This document shows, piece by piece, positions 8,088-17,584 of a stretch of DNA of 26,321 bases; the stretch's first letter is position 1, and the number at the start of each line of letters is the position of its first letter. The position numbers were made by a program, and so were the translations under genes. The stretch lies in assembly GCA_021741085.1 (NCBI GenBank), contig JAIOYM010000005.1:1-26321 (forward strand). Reading direction: 5' to 3'. Origin of the DNA: Rickettsiaceae bacterium. GTDB lineage: Bacteria > Pseudomonadota > Alphaproteobacteria > Rickettsiales > Rickettsiaceae. The notes beneath the pieces are model-generated. The model was not told the origin of the DNA, searched no databases, and was given only the letters and a program-made list of their open reading frames with translations.

Positions 8088-9502
8088 AGCGAATTTATAA
8101 AATAAGATGAAGATAATGTGTAAAAAGATATGAAAACAACGATAGATACAATTAGCACTCCATGAATCGGAGCCATGTAGTATTTAGCATTTTTGTTAAA
8201 TTCATTAGAAAAATATAAAGCTTTTATTATTTGCAAATAATAAGCACTAGCGACAACTGTAGCCATTATTGCAAAAATTGTCAAATTGTAATAGTCATAC
8301 TCAAGTATATGTGAAATTACATCATATTTAACAAAAAACCCAGCAATTGGTGGAATTCCTATCAAAGAAATCAATGTAATAGTTAGTGCTATCGAGCTAT
8401 ATTTATACTTGAAACCTAATCCCGAAATAGACTGCAAACTCATCAGTTCAACATTTTTTCGATCCATAGAAAGCATTAGTAATAAAAATGCTGTCGACGT
8501 CAAAGCATAAATGACAAGATATTTTATAGAAATTTCCCATGAATTTTCATTAAAAACTATCAATGGAAGCATAGCAAAACCTATATTAAATATAGAGCTA
8601 TAAGCCAATAACCTTTTTAAGTAAAATTGCCCAAGTCCACCAATCGCACCAATAATTATTGAAGCTACAGCAAAAAACATAATAATTCCTGTAATGAGTT
8701 TTTGATCAAGAGGCATACAAAATTCTAATAAATTCCATAAAACCACAAAAGTTGAAATCTTAGATAACAAGGTAAAAAAAGTTATAGTTAATATATTGGT
8801 TCCCTGATAAACATCTGCTATCCAAAAATGCAATGGCGCTGCACCTAATTTAAACATTAAACCCATTATAACTAAGATAATTCCTAATGCTAATCCGGCT
8901 GATTTATGATTGACGGCTGCTAATTTAATTTTTTCATATTCTATTGAGCCCGCAAATCCATAAATCAAAGACATGCCAAACAACATAAAGCAAGTAACTA
9001 CGGTGCCTAAAATAAAATATTTAATTGCAGCAGCTCTAGCTTCTATATTCTTATGCTGCATTGATGTTAGAATATAGGAGCCGAGCATTTGTATTTCCAT
9101 GGTTATAACTAGTGTAAGTAAATCTTTTACCATTACGGCTATCAAAGAAGCTAACACCGAAATTAATACCACCAATATATATTCAAATTGAAGTTTTTGT
9201 GAATTTATATAATGATAACCGTATATAGTCATAAACATGATCGCAGAAAACAGCAATATTATTAACTTTGCGTCATGAATTTTTTTGTTAAATAATAAAT
9301 TAAAGTAAGAATAATTAGACAAAATTGATTCGTCTATCCCAGCAAAATTACTTTGGTATAAATATAATGCAAAAATACTAAACAATACCGCCAGCAACGT
9401 AATTCTTCTGGCTCTAAAGATTTTTGCCGCATCTATTAATGTCGCTATAACTATAGTAGCTACAAGAATAAGTTCAGGGATAAAAAACTGTACTATATTC
9501 AC
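8084..9502 (-). CDS. nuoN: NADH-quinone oxidoreductase subunit N
   Basis: NuoN is one of the three antiporter-like proton-pumping subunits in the membrane arm of complex I. The 472-residue protein is entirely hydrophobic with about 14 membrane segments. It carries the Mrp-antiporter signature region (TMEIQMLGSYILTSM, then KYFILGTVVTCFMLFG, and FKLGAAPLHFWIADVYQGTN with the functional Lys and His environment). The start is GTG at 9502, overlapping the nuoM stop by four bases, with a very strong Shine-Dalgarno tract (GGGGAGGGG at 9505-9513) lying inside the end of nuoM. It is the last nuo gene and overlaps ybeY by four bases at its own 3' end. Confidence 0.97.
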   Translation of the reverse strand: MNIVQFFIPELILVATIVIATLIDAAKIFRARRITLLAVLFSIFALYLYQSNFAGIDESILSNYSYFNLLFNKKIHDAKLIILLFSAIMFMTIYGYHYINSQKLQFEYILVVLISVLASLIAVMVKDLLTLVITMEIQMLGSYILTSMQHKNIEARAAAIKYFILGTVVTCFMLFGMSLIYGFAGSIEYEKIKLAAVNHKSAGLALGIILVIMGLMFKLGAAPLHFWIADVYQGTNILTITFFTLLSKISTFVVLWNLLEFCMPLDQKLITGIIMFFAVASIIIGAIGGLGQFYLKRLLAYSSIFNIGFAMLPLIVFNENSWEISIKYLVIYALTSTAFLLLMLSMDRKNVELMSLQSISGLGFKYKYSSIALTITLISLIGIPPIAGFFVKYDVISHILEYDYYNLTIFAIMATVVASAYYLQIIKALYFSNEFNKNAKYYMAPIHGVLIVSIVVFISFYTLSSSYFINSL

Positions 9503-10992
9503 AACCCCTCCCCTATATTAATTTCCATGTAAATTGTGCGCGAGAAGAACACATCGTTTACCACATTAGGGAAAATACCCATAAATAATATTAAAACAAT
9601 TATAGGAAACAATACTAAAAATTCTTTTTTTGTAATATCTATCATCTTATTAACTTTGGGGTTAAGAATAGGACCTAGCATCACAGCGCTATACAAATTT
9701 AGCATGTATATAGATGATAAAACCACCCCTAAGCAGGCAAAACTAGCATATATCTTGCTATATTCAAATATACTTACCAAACTCAATAATTCTCCTATAA
9801 AGCCACTAGTTCCTGGTAAACCAATATTAGCAAGTGTAAACAACATAAAGAATATGGCCATTATTGGCATCTTAGCAGCAACTCCTCCGTAAGAGGCTAT
9901 CTCTTTGGTATGAATTCTATCATACAACATTCCAACTACAAAAAATAACCCAGCCGAAATCAAACCATGGCTTAGCATTTGAAAAACTGCAGCAGAAATA
10001 CCTACAGCTGTCATTGTAAACAATGCAGCTGTAGAGTATCCCATATGAGCTATAGAGGAATAAGCTATCAGTTTTTTCATATCTTTTTGTCCATAAGCTA
10101 CCAAGGAAGAATAAATTATAGCAACCAAACTTAAAACTATAACAAAATTTTGATACTCAAATGATATAACTGGAAAGAGCTGCAAACAAAAACGTAACAA
10201 ACCATATCCGCCTATCTTTAATAATATAGCTGCAAGCATAACAGATCCACCAGTTGGAGCTTGAACATGAGCATCGGGTAACCAAGTGTGCAAAGGTATC
10301 ATAGGTGTTTTTACAGCAAAAGCTATAAAAGCTGCCCACCATAAATATTTTTGTGTTTCGTGTGGTAATTTCTTTGTTAGAACTGAAAGATTCTGTAAAT
10401 CTAAATCATTAAATTGTAATCCTAAATATATTATCGGAACTAAAACAAACAATGATGCCAAGAAAGTGTAAAGGAAAAATTTTATTGCTGCGTAGCTTTT
10501 ATTTTCTCCTCCCCATATACCTATTATTAGATACATAGGAATTAATACAAATTCAAAGAATATATAAAAGAGCAATAAATTTGTTGTACAGAATAGTCCT
10601 AACAAACAAATTTCCAGTAATAAAAAGTTTAGTAGATAATTTTTTATGTGTAATTTAACTCTACCTACGCTATAAAAAATAACAAGAAGGCTTAATAAAG
10701 TGGTAAGCACAACAAAGCAAAGCGCTATAGAATCAACGGCTAGATTCAGTTGTAAAAATTTTATATTAAAAATATCGTACGATTCAATGAATTGGTATTT
10801 GGGATTACTAAAATCAAAGCTAAACAACAAATATAAGCTGGAAATAAATGTTAAAATCGCTCCAAGTACAGTTATAGAGCGCGCGTAAATGTAGTTATTA
10901 TTTTTGCTACCATAATTCACCAAAGTAAGCAAAAATAACAATGTTATAATAGGTATAGCTAAAATAATTGATAATATCGGTAAATCAGTCAT
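9499..10992 (-). CDS. nuoM: NADH-quinone oxidoreductase subunit M
   Basis: Antiporter-like proton-pumping subunit of complex I. The 497-residue protein has about 14 membrane segments and the conserved proton-channel motifs LLFYIFFEFVLIPMYLIIGI (with the key Glu) and TPMIPLHTWLPDAHVQAPTG followed by a KIGGYG motif. The frame can be extended one codon to a TTG at 10995, but the ATG at 10992 shares its first base with the nuoL stop (TGATG) and has a GAAGGG Shine-Dalgarno sequence at a good distance, so the ATG is chosen. Its last residues, IGEGL, are encoded by the G-rich ribosome-binding site of nuoN. Confidence 0.97.
   Translation of the reverse strand: MTDLPILSIILAIPIITLLFLLTLVNYGSKNNNYIYARSITVLGAILTFISSLYLLFSFDFSNPKYQFIESYDIFNIKFLQLNLAVDSIALCFVVLTTLLSLLVIFYSVGRVKLHIKNYLLNFLLLEICLLGLFCTTNLLLFYIFFEFVLIPMYLIIGIWGGENKSYAAIKFFLYTFLASLFVLVPIIYLGLQFNDLDLQNLSVLTKKLPHETQKYLWWAAFIAFAVKTPMIPLHTWLPDAHVQAPTGGSVMLAAILLKIGGYGLLRFCLQLFPVISFEYQNFVIVLSLVAIIYSSLVAYGQKDMKKLIAYSSIAHMGYSTAALFTMTAVGISAAVFQMLSHGLISAGLFFVVGMLYDRIHTKEIASYGGVAAKMPIMAIFFMLFTLANIGLPGTSGFIGELLSLVSIFEYSKIYASFACLGVVLSSIYMLNLYSAVMLGPILNPKVNKMIDITKKEFLVLFPIIVLILFMGIFPNVVNDVFFSRTIYMEINIGEGL
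9505..9513 (-). promoter_or_regulatory. Strong ribosome binding site for nuoN inside nuoM
   Basis: GGGGAGGGG on the minus strand, two bases before the GTG start at 9502. It is strikingly G-rich in an AT-rich genome and supports the GTG as the true nuoN start. It encodes the Gly-Glu-Gly tail of NuoM. Confidence 0.8.
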
Positions 10993-12893
10993 CAAAACCC
11001 TTCAATTGGCAATAAATTATTGTTAAACTCTACTGCAACATAGCAGATTAGCAAAATGAAGAATAATATCATGTAGCTTGTATAAGAAATAACGTAACCG
11101 TTATGAATTCTTTTAATAATTTTATTTGAAGTCAGGACTAAATTCTGTAAAATCATTGGCCCACAAAAATCGATAACTCCAGAATCAAATACGGAACTAA
11201 ATTTCGCTAGTTTTTTAAAATTACTCACTACAACTTTACTATAAAAAACGTCAAAATAATCAAATATAGCAACAGAAATTTTGGTTAATATACCTCTCAA
11301 GTTATTACTAAAATAATATGCAAAGGCTACGCATACACCACAAAATATAAAAAAGTAAATATAGTTTTGACCAGCAAAATTGTCGTGATTATATGACTTT
11401 TTATTTAGGATATATATAGCATTATTTAAATATAAATCTTCAGTTTCTGAAGAGAAAATTTGAGCACAATATCTTCCTACAAATAATGAGGCAATAGCTA
11501 AAATTATCATGGGTATTAGCATACTAGAAGGACTTTCATGTAGCTCTTTATTTTGTCTTTCTAATTTATTATTCGCTTTAGCATGAAAAACAAACAACCA
11601 AATCTTCATTGAATAAATAACGGTCAAAAATACACCTATTACACCAGAACCAATAAATAACGCTGGGTGCTTTGCTTCTGCAGCCATAATTATGGCATCT
11701 TTTGAAAAATAACCAGCAAATGGATATATTCCCATTATAGATAAACTACCAATAACAAATGTGATATAGGTTATAGGCATTTTTTTATACAGTCCGGGTT
11801 CCATTTTATATATATTTTGCTCATGAGTAGCATGAATAACACTACCTGCACACAGAAACAATAATGCTTTAAATACCGCATGAGTTGAAAGATGGAAAAT
11901 AGCTAAGTTGTAACTAGAAAGTCCGCATGCTAAAAACATATAACCTAATTGACTACAAGTAGAAAAAGCTATTATTTTCTTTAAATCGCTTTGCACTAAA
12001 GCCATTATACCAGCATAAATCAGGGTAACTAAACCCAGCAAAGATATTATGTCTAATAAATTTGAAAATTCAAATAGATATGAACATCTAGTAAGCAAAA
12101 ATACACCCGCTGTAACCATCGTAGCTGCGTGTATCAAAGCAGACACTGGTGTTGGTCCTTCCATTGCATCAGCAAGCCATATATGCAAAATTATTTGAGC
12201 AGATTTACCAACAGCAGCAATCAAAAGGCAAAAACATATTGCATCAAGTACAGAAAAATCACCGTAAAACCCTAAATCCGATAGCTCTTTAACGTAGGGA
12301 AATACGCCGTGTAAGTCAAGGCTATTACAATAATAAGACATAAATAGAATTGCTAGCACAAATGCAGCATCAGCGAATCTGTTAACAATAAATGCCTTAT
12401 TTGCTGCATATGTAGCTGAAGGTTTGTGATACCAAAAACCTATCAATAAATATGAGCATAAACCAACACCCTCCCAACCTAAAAATAGCTGTAAGAAATT
12501 ATTGCTAGATATTAACACTAGCATGGCAAAAGTAAAAAGGGATAAATAAGACATGAATCTTACGAAATTTTTGTCTTTTTGCATATATCCAATAGAGTAT
12601 ATATGTACCAAAGAAGAAATAGAAAGCACAACTATCATCATTGTTATAGTCAAGGAATCTATATATATACCCCATGACACATAAAACTCGTTAATTCGAA
12701 CCCAATCACCTAAAGTTATATGGATAAAATTTTCATAAAATGCTCCAGTGGCTGCCAACCAATAAGTAATTACAGTAGCAACTATAATGCAAGAAGATGC
12801 AATAAGTTGTGCCATTTTTTTACTTAACATGTTCCTACCTAAGGCTAGTATCAGAAAGGACACAAAGGGTAATAATAATATCGCGATTGCCAT
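10992..12893 (-). CDS. nuoL: NADH-quinone oxidoreductase subunit L
   Basis: The largest antiporter-like subunit of complex I, at the distal tip of the membrane arm. The protein of 633 residues starts at the ATG at 12893 (MAIAILLLPFVSFLILALGR, the usual NuoL start). The frame is open nine codons further to a TTG at 12920, but that would overlap nuoK and lacks support, whereas a GGAAGG at 12905-12910 serves the ATG. Visible motifs are FLGWEGVGLCSYLLIGFWY (key Glu), ILHIWLADAMEGPTPVSALI with HAATMVTAGV, and a long C-terminal part containing the lateral helix and a final TM segment. The last residues (IEGF) overlap the nuoM ribosome binding site. Seven bases separate it from nuoK. Confidence 0.97.
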   Translation of the reverse strand: MAIAILLLPFVSFLILALGRNMLSKKMAQLIASSCIIVATVITYWLAATGAFYENFIHITLGDWVRINEFYVSWGIYIDSLTITMMIVVLSISSLVHIYSIGYMQKDKNFVRFMSYLSLFTFAMLVLISSNNFLQLFLGWEGVGLCSYLLIGFWYHKPSATYAANKAFIVNRFADAAFVLAILFMSYYCNSLDLHGVFPYVKELSDLGFYGDFSVLDAICFCLLIAAVGKSAQIILHIWLADAMEGPTPVSALIHAATMVTAGVFLLTRCSYLFEFSNLLDIISLLGLVTLIYAGIMALVQSDLKKIIAFSTCSQLGYMFLACGLSSYNLAIFHLSTHAVFKALLFLCAGSVIHATHEQNIYKMEPGLYKKMPITYITFVIGSLSIMGIYPFAGYFSKDAIIMAAEAKHPALFIGSGVIGVFLTVIYSMKIWLFVFHAKANNKLERQNKELHESPSSMLIPMIILAIASLFVGRYCAQIFSSETEDLYLNNAIYILNKKSYNHDNFAGQNYIYFFIFCGVCVAFAYYFSNNLRGILTKISVAIFDYFDVFYSKVVVSNFKKLAKFSSVFDSGVIDFCGPMILQNLVLTSNKIIKRIHNGYVISYTSYMILFFILLICYVAVEFNNNLLPIEGF

Positions 12894-12900
12894 AAAAAAT

Positions 12901-13230
12901 TCAACCTTCCAATTCTGCAATATTTGTAATGTCTATAGATCCTTTGCTATTGTAATAATTTATTATAATAGCCAACCCAACAGCAACTTCCGCAGCAGCC
13001 ATAGTTAGGATAAAAATAGTGAAAATTTGTCCGCTTAGCTCTTTAAAATATGCAGAAAAAGCCACCATATTAATATTTACACTAAGGAGCATAAGTTCAA
13101 CAGAAAGCAACACATTAATTACAGTTTTTCTATTTATAACTATTCCAGCAACACCTATTAAAAAAACTATCCCTGAGATTATCAAAAAATGAGGCAAATC
13201 AACGTTACAAAAAATTTCGATACTAGACAT
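12901..13230 (-). CDS. nuoK: NADH-quinone oxidoreductase subunit K
   Basis: Small membrane subunit of complex I with three TM segments and two buried Glu residues. The protein has 109 residues and shows the family segments VINVLLSVELMLLSVNINMV (first Glu) and IFILTMAAAEVAVGLAIII (second Glu). The frame could be extended by one TTG codon at 13233, but the ATG at 13230 is preceded by a strong G-rich Shine-Dalgarno sequence and is preferred. It overlaps the end of nuoJ by eight bases. Confidence 0.97.
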   Translation of the reverse strand: MSSIEIFCNVDLPHFLIISGIVFLIGVAGIVINRKTVINVLLSVELMLLSVNINMVAFSAYFKELSGQIFTIFILTMAAAEVAVGLAIIINYYNSKGSIDITNIAELEG

Positions 13231-13813
13231 CAACCCCCTCCCCTATTTTTGCTTTAACCATAGTAACTTTACGAGCTTGATAAAAATCTGTTTTTTTGCG
13301 TATAATTTTACCTTTAAAAGTGAGAGCTACGCAACCTATCATAGCTAAGAATAGCATTAAACCAGCTGATTGAAATGGTATAAAAAAATCTGTATAGAGA
13401 ACTTTACCTATATTATGCGTATTGCTAATATCTGTTTGGATTAAAAAATTAGATTTATTTTTAAATTCATACCCCTTAAACATTATTAATGCTACTAAAA
13501 TAAAGTCTACAAAGAGTCCTATAAAAATCACCAAATTCAATGTAATATTTTTGAAGGCTATTTTTTTAAAATCTTGCTTGGTATTAAAATTTAGCATCAT
13601 CACTGTAAATAAAAACAATACGGCAACAGCGCCAACATAAACTATAATTAAAGTCATGGCTATAAATTCAGCACCTAGTAGTAAAAACAAACCAGACGCC
13701 TGACAAAAACTGAATATTAACCATAACACAGCATGAACAGGATTTCTACTGGTTATAACACCAAGCGCACCAACTATTAATAACAAGCTGAAGATGTAAA
13801 AAAATACATTCAT
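13223..13813 (-). CDS. nuoJ: NADH-quinone oxidoreductase subunit J
   Basis: Membrane subunit of complex I with five TM segments, near the quinone-side proton channel. The 196-residue protein shows the family pattern ITSRNPVHAVLWLIFSFCQA, LLGAEFIAMTLIIVYVGAVAVLFLFTVMML in TM2-3, and a final amphipathic tail. The length is normal. The start is ATG at 13813. Forty-five bases separate it from nuoI, the only real gap within the nuo cluster, and no terminator is visible there. The C-terminus GEGVDV overlaps the nuoK ribosome binding site and start. Confidence 0.96.
   Translation of the reverse strand: MNVFFYIFSLLLIVGALGVITSRNPVHAVLWLIFSFCQASGLFLLLGAEFIAMTLIIVYVGAVAVLFLFTVMMLNFNTKQDFKKIAFKNITLNLVIFIGLFVDFILVALIMFKGYEFKNKSNFLIQTDISNTHNIGKVLYTDFFIPFQSAGLMLFLAMIGCVALTFKGKIIRKKTDFYQARKVTMVKAKIGEGVDV
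13234..13243 (-). promoter_or_regulatory. Strong ribosome binding site for nuoK inside nuoJ
   Basis: GGGGAGGGGG on the minus strand, three bases before the ATG at 13230. It is almost the same sequence as the nuoN site and encodes the GEG of the NuoJ C-terminus. It decides the ATG against the TTG one codon upstream. Confidence 0.8.
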
Positions 13814-13858
13814 AATATTTATTATATTGCAAAATTCTATAGTTCTGTATTCATTAAT

Positions 13859-14347
13859 CTAATGATATTTAGCATCTTTTTTTAGCTTAATTGCTAACTG
13901 CCCTTCCCACATATCTCCATTTTCAAGTAACTTATCTTTATTATACAACAACTCAGCGTGAGTTTCGGTTGCAAACTCGTAATTAGCACCTTCAACTATT
14001 GCATCAACTGGGCAAGCCTCTTGACATAAACCACAATATATACACTTTGTCATATCTATATCGTATCTTAAGGCCCTTCTGTGCCCTTCACTAGTTTCCA
14101 TCCCCTCAATTGTAATAGCCTGTGCAGGACATATAGCTTCGCACAACTTACAAGAAATACAGCGCTCTGTTCCGTCATCATAGCGCCGCAAAGCATGCTG
14201 TCCTTTAAATCTAGGATTAGTTGGATTTTTTTCAAATGGATATTTGATTGTTACTTTCGGTCCAAATAAATATTTTAAGGTAAGCCACATGCCTTTCAAC
14301 ACATCGATCAATAAAAATGATTTTAGTAATCTTGTAATTTTTTTCAT
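13859..14347 (-). CDS. nuoI: NADH-quinone oxidoreductase subunit I (two 4Fe-4S clusters)
   Basis: Peripheral-arm subunit of complex I carrying clusters N6a and N6b, which pass electrons from NuoG towards NuoB. Both ferredoxin motifs are complete: Cys63, 66, 69 and 73 (CISCKLCEAICP) and Cys102, 105, 108 and 112 (CIYCGLCQEACP). The 162 residues match the alphaproteobacterial and mitochondrial TYKY-type length. The ATG at 14347 overlaps the nuoH stop by four bases (ATGA). Confidence 0.98.
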   Translation of the reverse strand: MKKITRLLKSFLLIDVLKGMWLTLKYLFGPKVTIKYPFEKNPTNPRFKGQHALRRYDDGTERCISCKLCEAICPAQAITIEGMETSEGHRRALRYDIDMTKCIYCGLCQEACPVDAIVEGANYEFATETHAELLYNKDKLLENGDMWEGQLAIKLKKDAKYH

Positions 14348-15369
14348 GCAACGAAATCTGGTAATTGGTTAGTAAAAAACAACAAAGATGAGATTAAAAT
14401 CAACCATATTACAGTCATAGGTAAAAACACCTTCCAACCTATGCTCATTAACTGATCGTATCTATATCTAGGCAAAGTTGCCCTAATCCAAATGAAACAA
14501 AATAATAAAAAACTTATTTTAAGTATAAACCATACAAATCCTGGAATAAAGGTTAGGAATTTTATGCCAAAGGGTGGTAAGTAACCACCTAAAAAAAATA
14601 TCGCTGTCATTGCGCTAGCAAGAATCATGTTCGCATACTCTCCTAAAAAAAATAAAGCAAAACCCATTGAAGAATATTCAACATTATATCCAGCAACTAA
14701 TTCTGACTCCGCTTCTGGCATATCAAAAGGATGCCTATTAGTTTCAGCAAGCATGGCTGTAAAAAATACAACAGCTAAAGGGGCTAATAGTATTTCAAGC
14801 CAAAAAGGCCTACTAGCACTTGATTCGACTATTTGAGTTAAATTTAAAGATCCTGATGTTAAAGCTATAATAGCAACTATCATTCCTATAGCAAGCTCGT
14901 AAGAAATCATCTGAGCAGAAGACCTGATTGCTGCTAAAAAAGCAAATTTAGAATTACTAGCCCAACCACCAATTATAATACCGTAAACATTCAATGCTGA
15001 AATAGCAAGTATATATAAAACGCCTACATTAATATTGGCAAGAACCATTCCTTTATCAAAAGGAATAACCGCCCAACCAATCATGCTAAGTGTAAATACT
15101 ATCATCGGCGCTATGATAAATCCAAATCTATCAGAAGCTGCAGGTATTATCATCTCCTTGAAAACTAGCTTCAATGCATCAGCTATTGGTTGTAATAAAC
15201 CCATAGGTCCAACAACACTTGGTCCCACCCTTCTTTGCATCAACCCTATGATTTTGCGTTCAAAATAAGTTAGGTACGCTACCACTAAAATCAATGGAAC
15301 GATTATGGCAATAATATATAAAATAATCGGGAATATCTTAAAAAAGATAGCAAGCAAATGATCAAGCAT
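14344..15369 (-). CDS. nuoH: NADH-quinone oxidoreductase subunit H
   Basis: Membrane subunit of complex I that forms the quinone-binding chamber with NuoB and NuoD. The 341-residue protein has about eight TM segments. The family signatures YFERKIIGLMQRRVGPSVVG (first loop) and ETNRHPFDMPEAESELVAGY (the acidic E-channel loop) are intact. The length is normal. The ATG at 15369 shares its first base with the nuoG stop (TAATG). Confidence 0.98.
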   Translation of the reverse strand: MLDHLLAIFFKIFPIILYIIAIIVPLILVVAYLTYFERKIIGLMQRRVGPSVVGPMGLLQPIADALKLVFKEMIIPAASDRFGFIIAPMIVFTLSMIGWAVIPFDKGMVLANINVGVLYILAISALNVYGIIIGGWASNSKFAFLAAIRSSAQMISYELAIGMIVAIIALTSGSLNLTQIVESSASRPFWLEILLAPLAVVFFTAMLAETNRHPFDMPEAESELVAGYNVEYSSMGFALFFLGEYANMILASAMTAIFFLGGYLPPFGIKFLTFIPGFVWFILKISFLLFCFIWIRATLPRYRYDQLMSIGWKVFLPMTVIWLILISSLLFFTNQLPDFVA

Positions 15370-17426
15370 TAACTTGCCTCCATTTTATTTTTTCTCAAAG
15401 CAGCGCATTTTGCCATAGTAGGAGAAGAGCGGCTAATTACGTCAGTTTGGTAATAGTTGTCTTGTTGCATTACAAAATTTTCATCGAATAATACCACCAT
15501 ACTGTCATAACAAACCTCTACTGGCTCAATTATATTATCAATATTTTGCGCCAAGAACACTTGAGAATATTGGGCAAGAATGCCACGCAAGGAGTTTAAG
15601 TCTTTGTAACCCAAGTTTACACCTAAATTGCTAGCAATCATATTAATAATTTCCCAATCATATTTAGCTTGACCTATAGGAAAATGTGCAGCATAAGCTT
15701 TTTGAGGCCTGCCTTCTAAATTAACATAAATAGCATCCTTTTCTGTGTAGGCCGGTGATGGTAAAATTACATCAGCATATCTAGCGCCAACATCACCGTG
15801 ATGACCTTGATATATAACAAAACTTTCATCGTTTTTTTCTAAAAGGATCTCATCTGCACCTAGTAAATACAACAAATTAATTTTGCCGGTATTAAATTTT
15901 TGTACTATAGACTTAGCGTAAAAATTATCATCCTTACCATAAAAACCTACATCAAGGCTTCCAACAATAGAAGCATGATTATGCAATATATTAAATCCAT
16001 TCCAACCCGGTGTTTTTGACGATGCTTGCTTATCCAATATGTTGTTTGCCAATGTCATTATGCCAAAAGCATCATCTCGAATCAGAACTTCATCACCTAT
16101 TATAATCATTGGTGTTTTGCTTTTAGCAAATTCTTCAGCTAAAAAATGTTGCCCGTTGAATATATCGTGAAGTATTTTAGGATTAGCGCCCAATTCGTGA
16201 ACTGGATAAGTTAAATTGTAATTGGCAGCCAGACGATAAACTTTTAAATTATTGCCCCTAACCGCTTTTCCTATACGTGCATTGAGTACTGGTGAAGAAT
16301 TTCTTGGATTAGCACCAAGAAGTAAGCATAAATCAGCTTGTTCGATGCCGACAACACTTGAATTAAATATATAGTTACTACGACTATTTGGATCTAATTT
16401 ATAATTAAACTGATTTGCTGTAATATTCAAACAGCCAAGTTCTTTGAAAAGTAATTTAGCCGCAAACATAGTTTCACAGTCTACCATGGTGCCTGCTATA
16501 GCAGCTATTTCTTCTGGTTTTGAAATTTTGATTCTACTGGCAATCTTCTCTATAGCATCTTGCCAAGTAGATTCTATCAACCTACCATAGTTATCTCGAA
16601 CATATGGTTTATCTAGTCTCTGGTATTTTAACCCGTCGCAAGCATATCTAGTCTTATCAGATATCCACTCTTCATTAATATCCTCATTAATTTTAGGCAA
16701 TATTCTCATCACTTCAAGACCACGAGAATCTACTCTTATATTACTACCCAAAGCATCTAATACATCTATACTTTCAGTTTTAGCCAGCTCCCAAGGTCTT
16801 GCTTTAAAAGCATAAGGTTTTGAAACCAAAGCTCCAACGGGGCAAATATCTATTATATTGGCAGACAACTCTGAAGTTAAACCTTTTTCCAAGGTTGTGA
16901 TCTCCATGTCTTCGCCTCTATGTGCAGCTGCTATTTCTTCTACGCCAGCCACATCATTCATAAATCTTATACATCTAGTACAATGTATACATCTAGTCAT
17001 TGCAGTTTTAATAAGCGGCCCCATATTTTTATCTGGAACTATACGCTTATTCTCATCAAACCTGCTTTTTCCTATAGCATATTGATAGGTAATATCTTGT
17101 AGATCGCATTCCCCTCCCTGATCACAAACCGGGCAGTCTAAAGGATGATTAATTAATAACAATTCCAAAACAGCTTCTCGCCATTTTTTTACTTTGTCGC
17201 TATCAGTGTGAACAATCATACCCTCCAAGACAGGCATGGCACAAGAAGCCACTGGTTTTGGTGACTTTTCTACGTCAACCAAACACATTCTACAATTTCC
17301 AGCTATTTTTAACTTTTCATGATAACAAAATCTAGGTATCTGAATACCAGCTATCTCACAAGCTTGTATTAAAGTTAACCCATCTTCTACTTCTATTAAG
17401 TTACCATCGATTGTTAATTTGGGCAT
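15369..17426 (-). CDS. nuoG: NADH-quinone oxidoreductase subunit G (iron-sulfur)
   Basis: The 75-kDa peripheral-arm subunit of complex I. The N-terminal 2Fe-2S domain has Cys34, 45, 48 and 62 (cluster N1b). Next come His94 with Cys98, 101 and 107 (N5), then Cys146, 149, 152 and 195 (N4). The rest is the molybdopterin-oxidoreductase-like domain, which lacks cofactor in this family. The extra N7 cluster motif of some bacteria is not apparent. The length of 685 residues fits alphaproteobacterial NuoG. It is the first nuo gene in the window: nuoA-F must lie elsewhere, as in other Rickettsiales with split nuo clusters. The 231 bases upstream contain no gene I can support. Possible weak -10 elements (TATAGA) lie near 17460-17475. 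Confidence 0.98.
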   Translation of the reverse strand: MPKLTIDGNLIEVEDGLTLIQACEIAGIQIPRFCYHEKLKIAGNCRMCLVDVEKSPKPVASCAMPVLEGMIVHTDSDKVKKWREAVLELLLINHPLDCPVCDQGGECDLQDITYQYAIGKSRFDENKRIVPDKNMGPLIKTAMTRCIHCTRCIRFMNDVAGVEEIAAAHRGEDMEITTLEKGLTSELSANIIDICPVGALVSKPYAFKARPWELAKTESIDVLDALGSNIRVDSRGLEVMRILPKINEDINEEWISDKTRYACDGLKYQRLDKPYVRDNYGRLIESTWQDAIEKIASRIKISKPEEIAAIAGTMVDCETMFAAKLLFKELGCLNITANQFNYKLDPNSRSNYIFNSSVVGIEQADLCLLLGANPRNSSPVLNARIGKAVRGNNLKVYRLAANYNLTYPVHELGANPKILHDIFNGQHFLAEEFAKSKTPMIIIGDEVLIRDDAFGIMTLANNILDKQASSKTPGWNGFNILHNHASIVGSLDVGFYGKDDNFYAKSIVQKFNTGKINLLYLLGADEILLEKNDESFVIYQGHHGDVGARYADVILPSPAYTEKDAIYVNLEGRPQKAYAAHFPIGQAKYDWEIINMIASNLGVNLGYKDLNSLRGILAQYSQVFLAQNIDNIIEPVEVCYDSMVVLFDENFVMQQDNYYQTDVISRSSPTMAKCAALRKNKMEAS

Positions 17427-17540
17427 TTTTTAAGAAATAATTATTGCTATCATTTCAAACTCTATAATCTATACTTGATTTTTGCAAGAGCAATATAAAT
17501 ATCATCAAGAAATTTTATGAAACAACAAAAAAATGTATTA

Positions 17541-17561
17541 TAAAAAGCTCTTAAAAGAGTT
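17541..17561 (-). terminator. Weak intrinsic-terminator-like hairpin upstream of nuoG
   Basis: On the minus strand a seven-base-pair stem with one C-A mismatch (AACTCTT / AAGAGCT) is followed by five T and an AT-rich stretch. It lies between the 246-residue gene and nuoG and could end the transcript of the former. The stem is short and AT-rich, so this is tentative. Confidence 0.35.
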
Positions 17562-17584
17562 CTCAAATTACAAAAGTTAAAGAT

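Noticed and set aside
12683..12700. TTCGAA-like T-loop motif suggesting a tRNA
   Set aside because: It lies inside nuoL and no acceptor stem or anticodon arm can be drawn around it.
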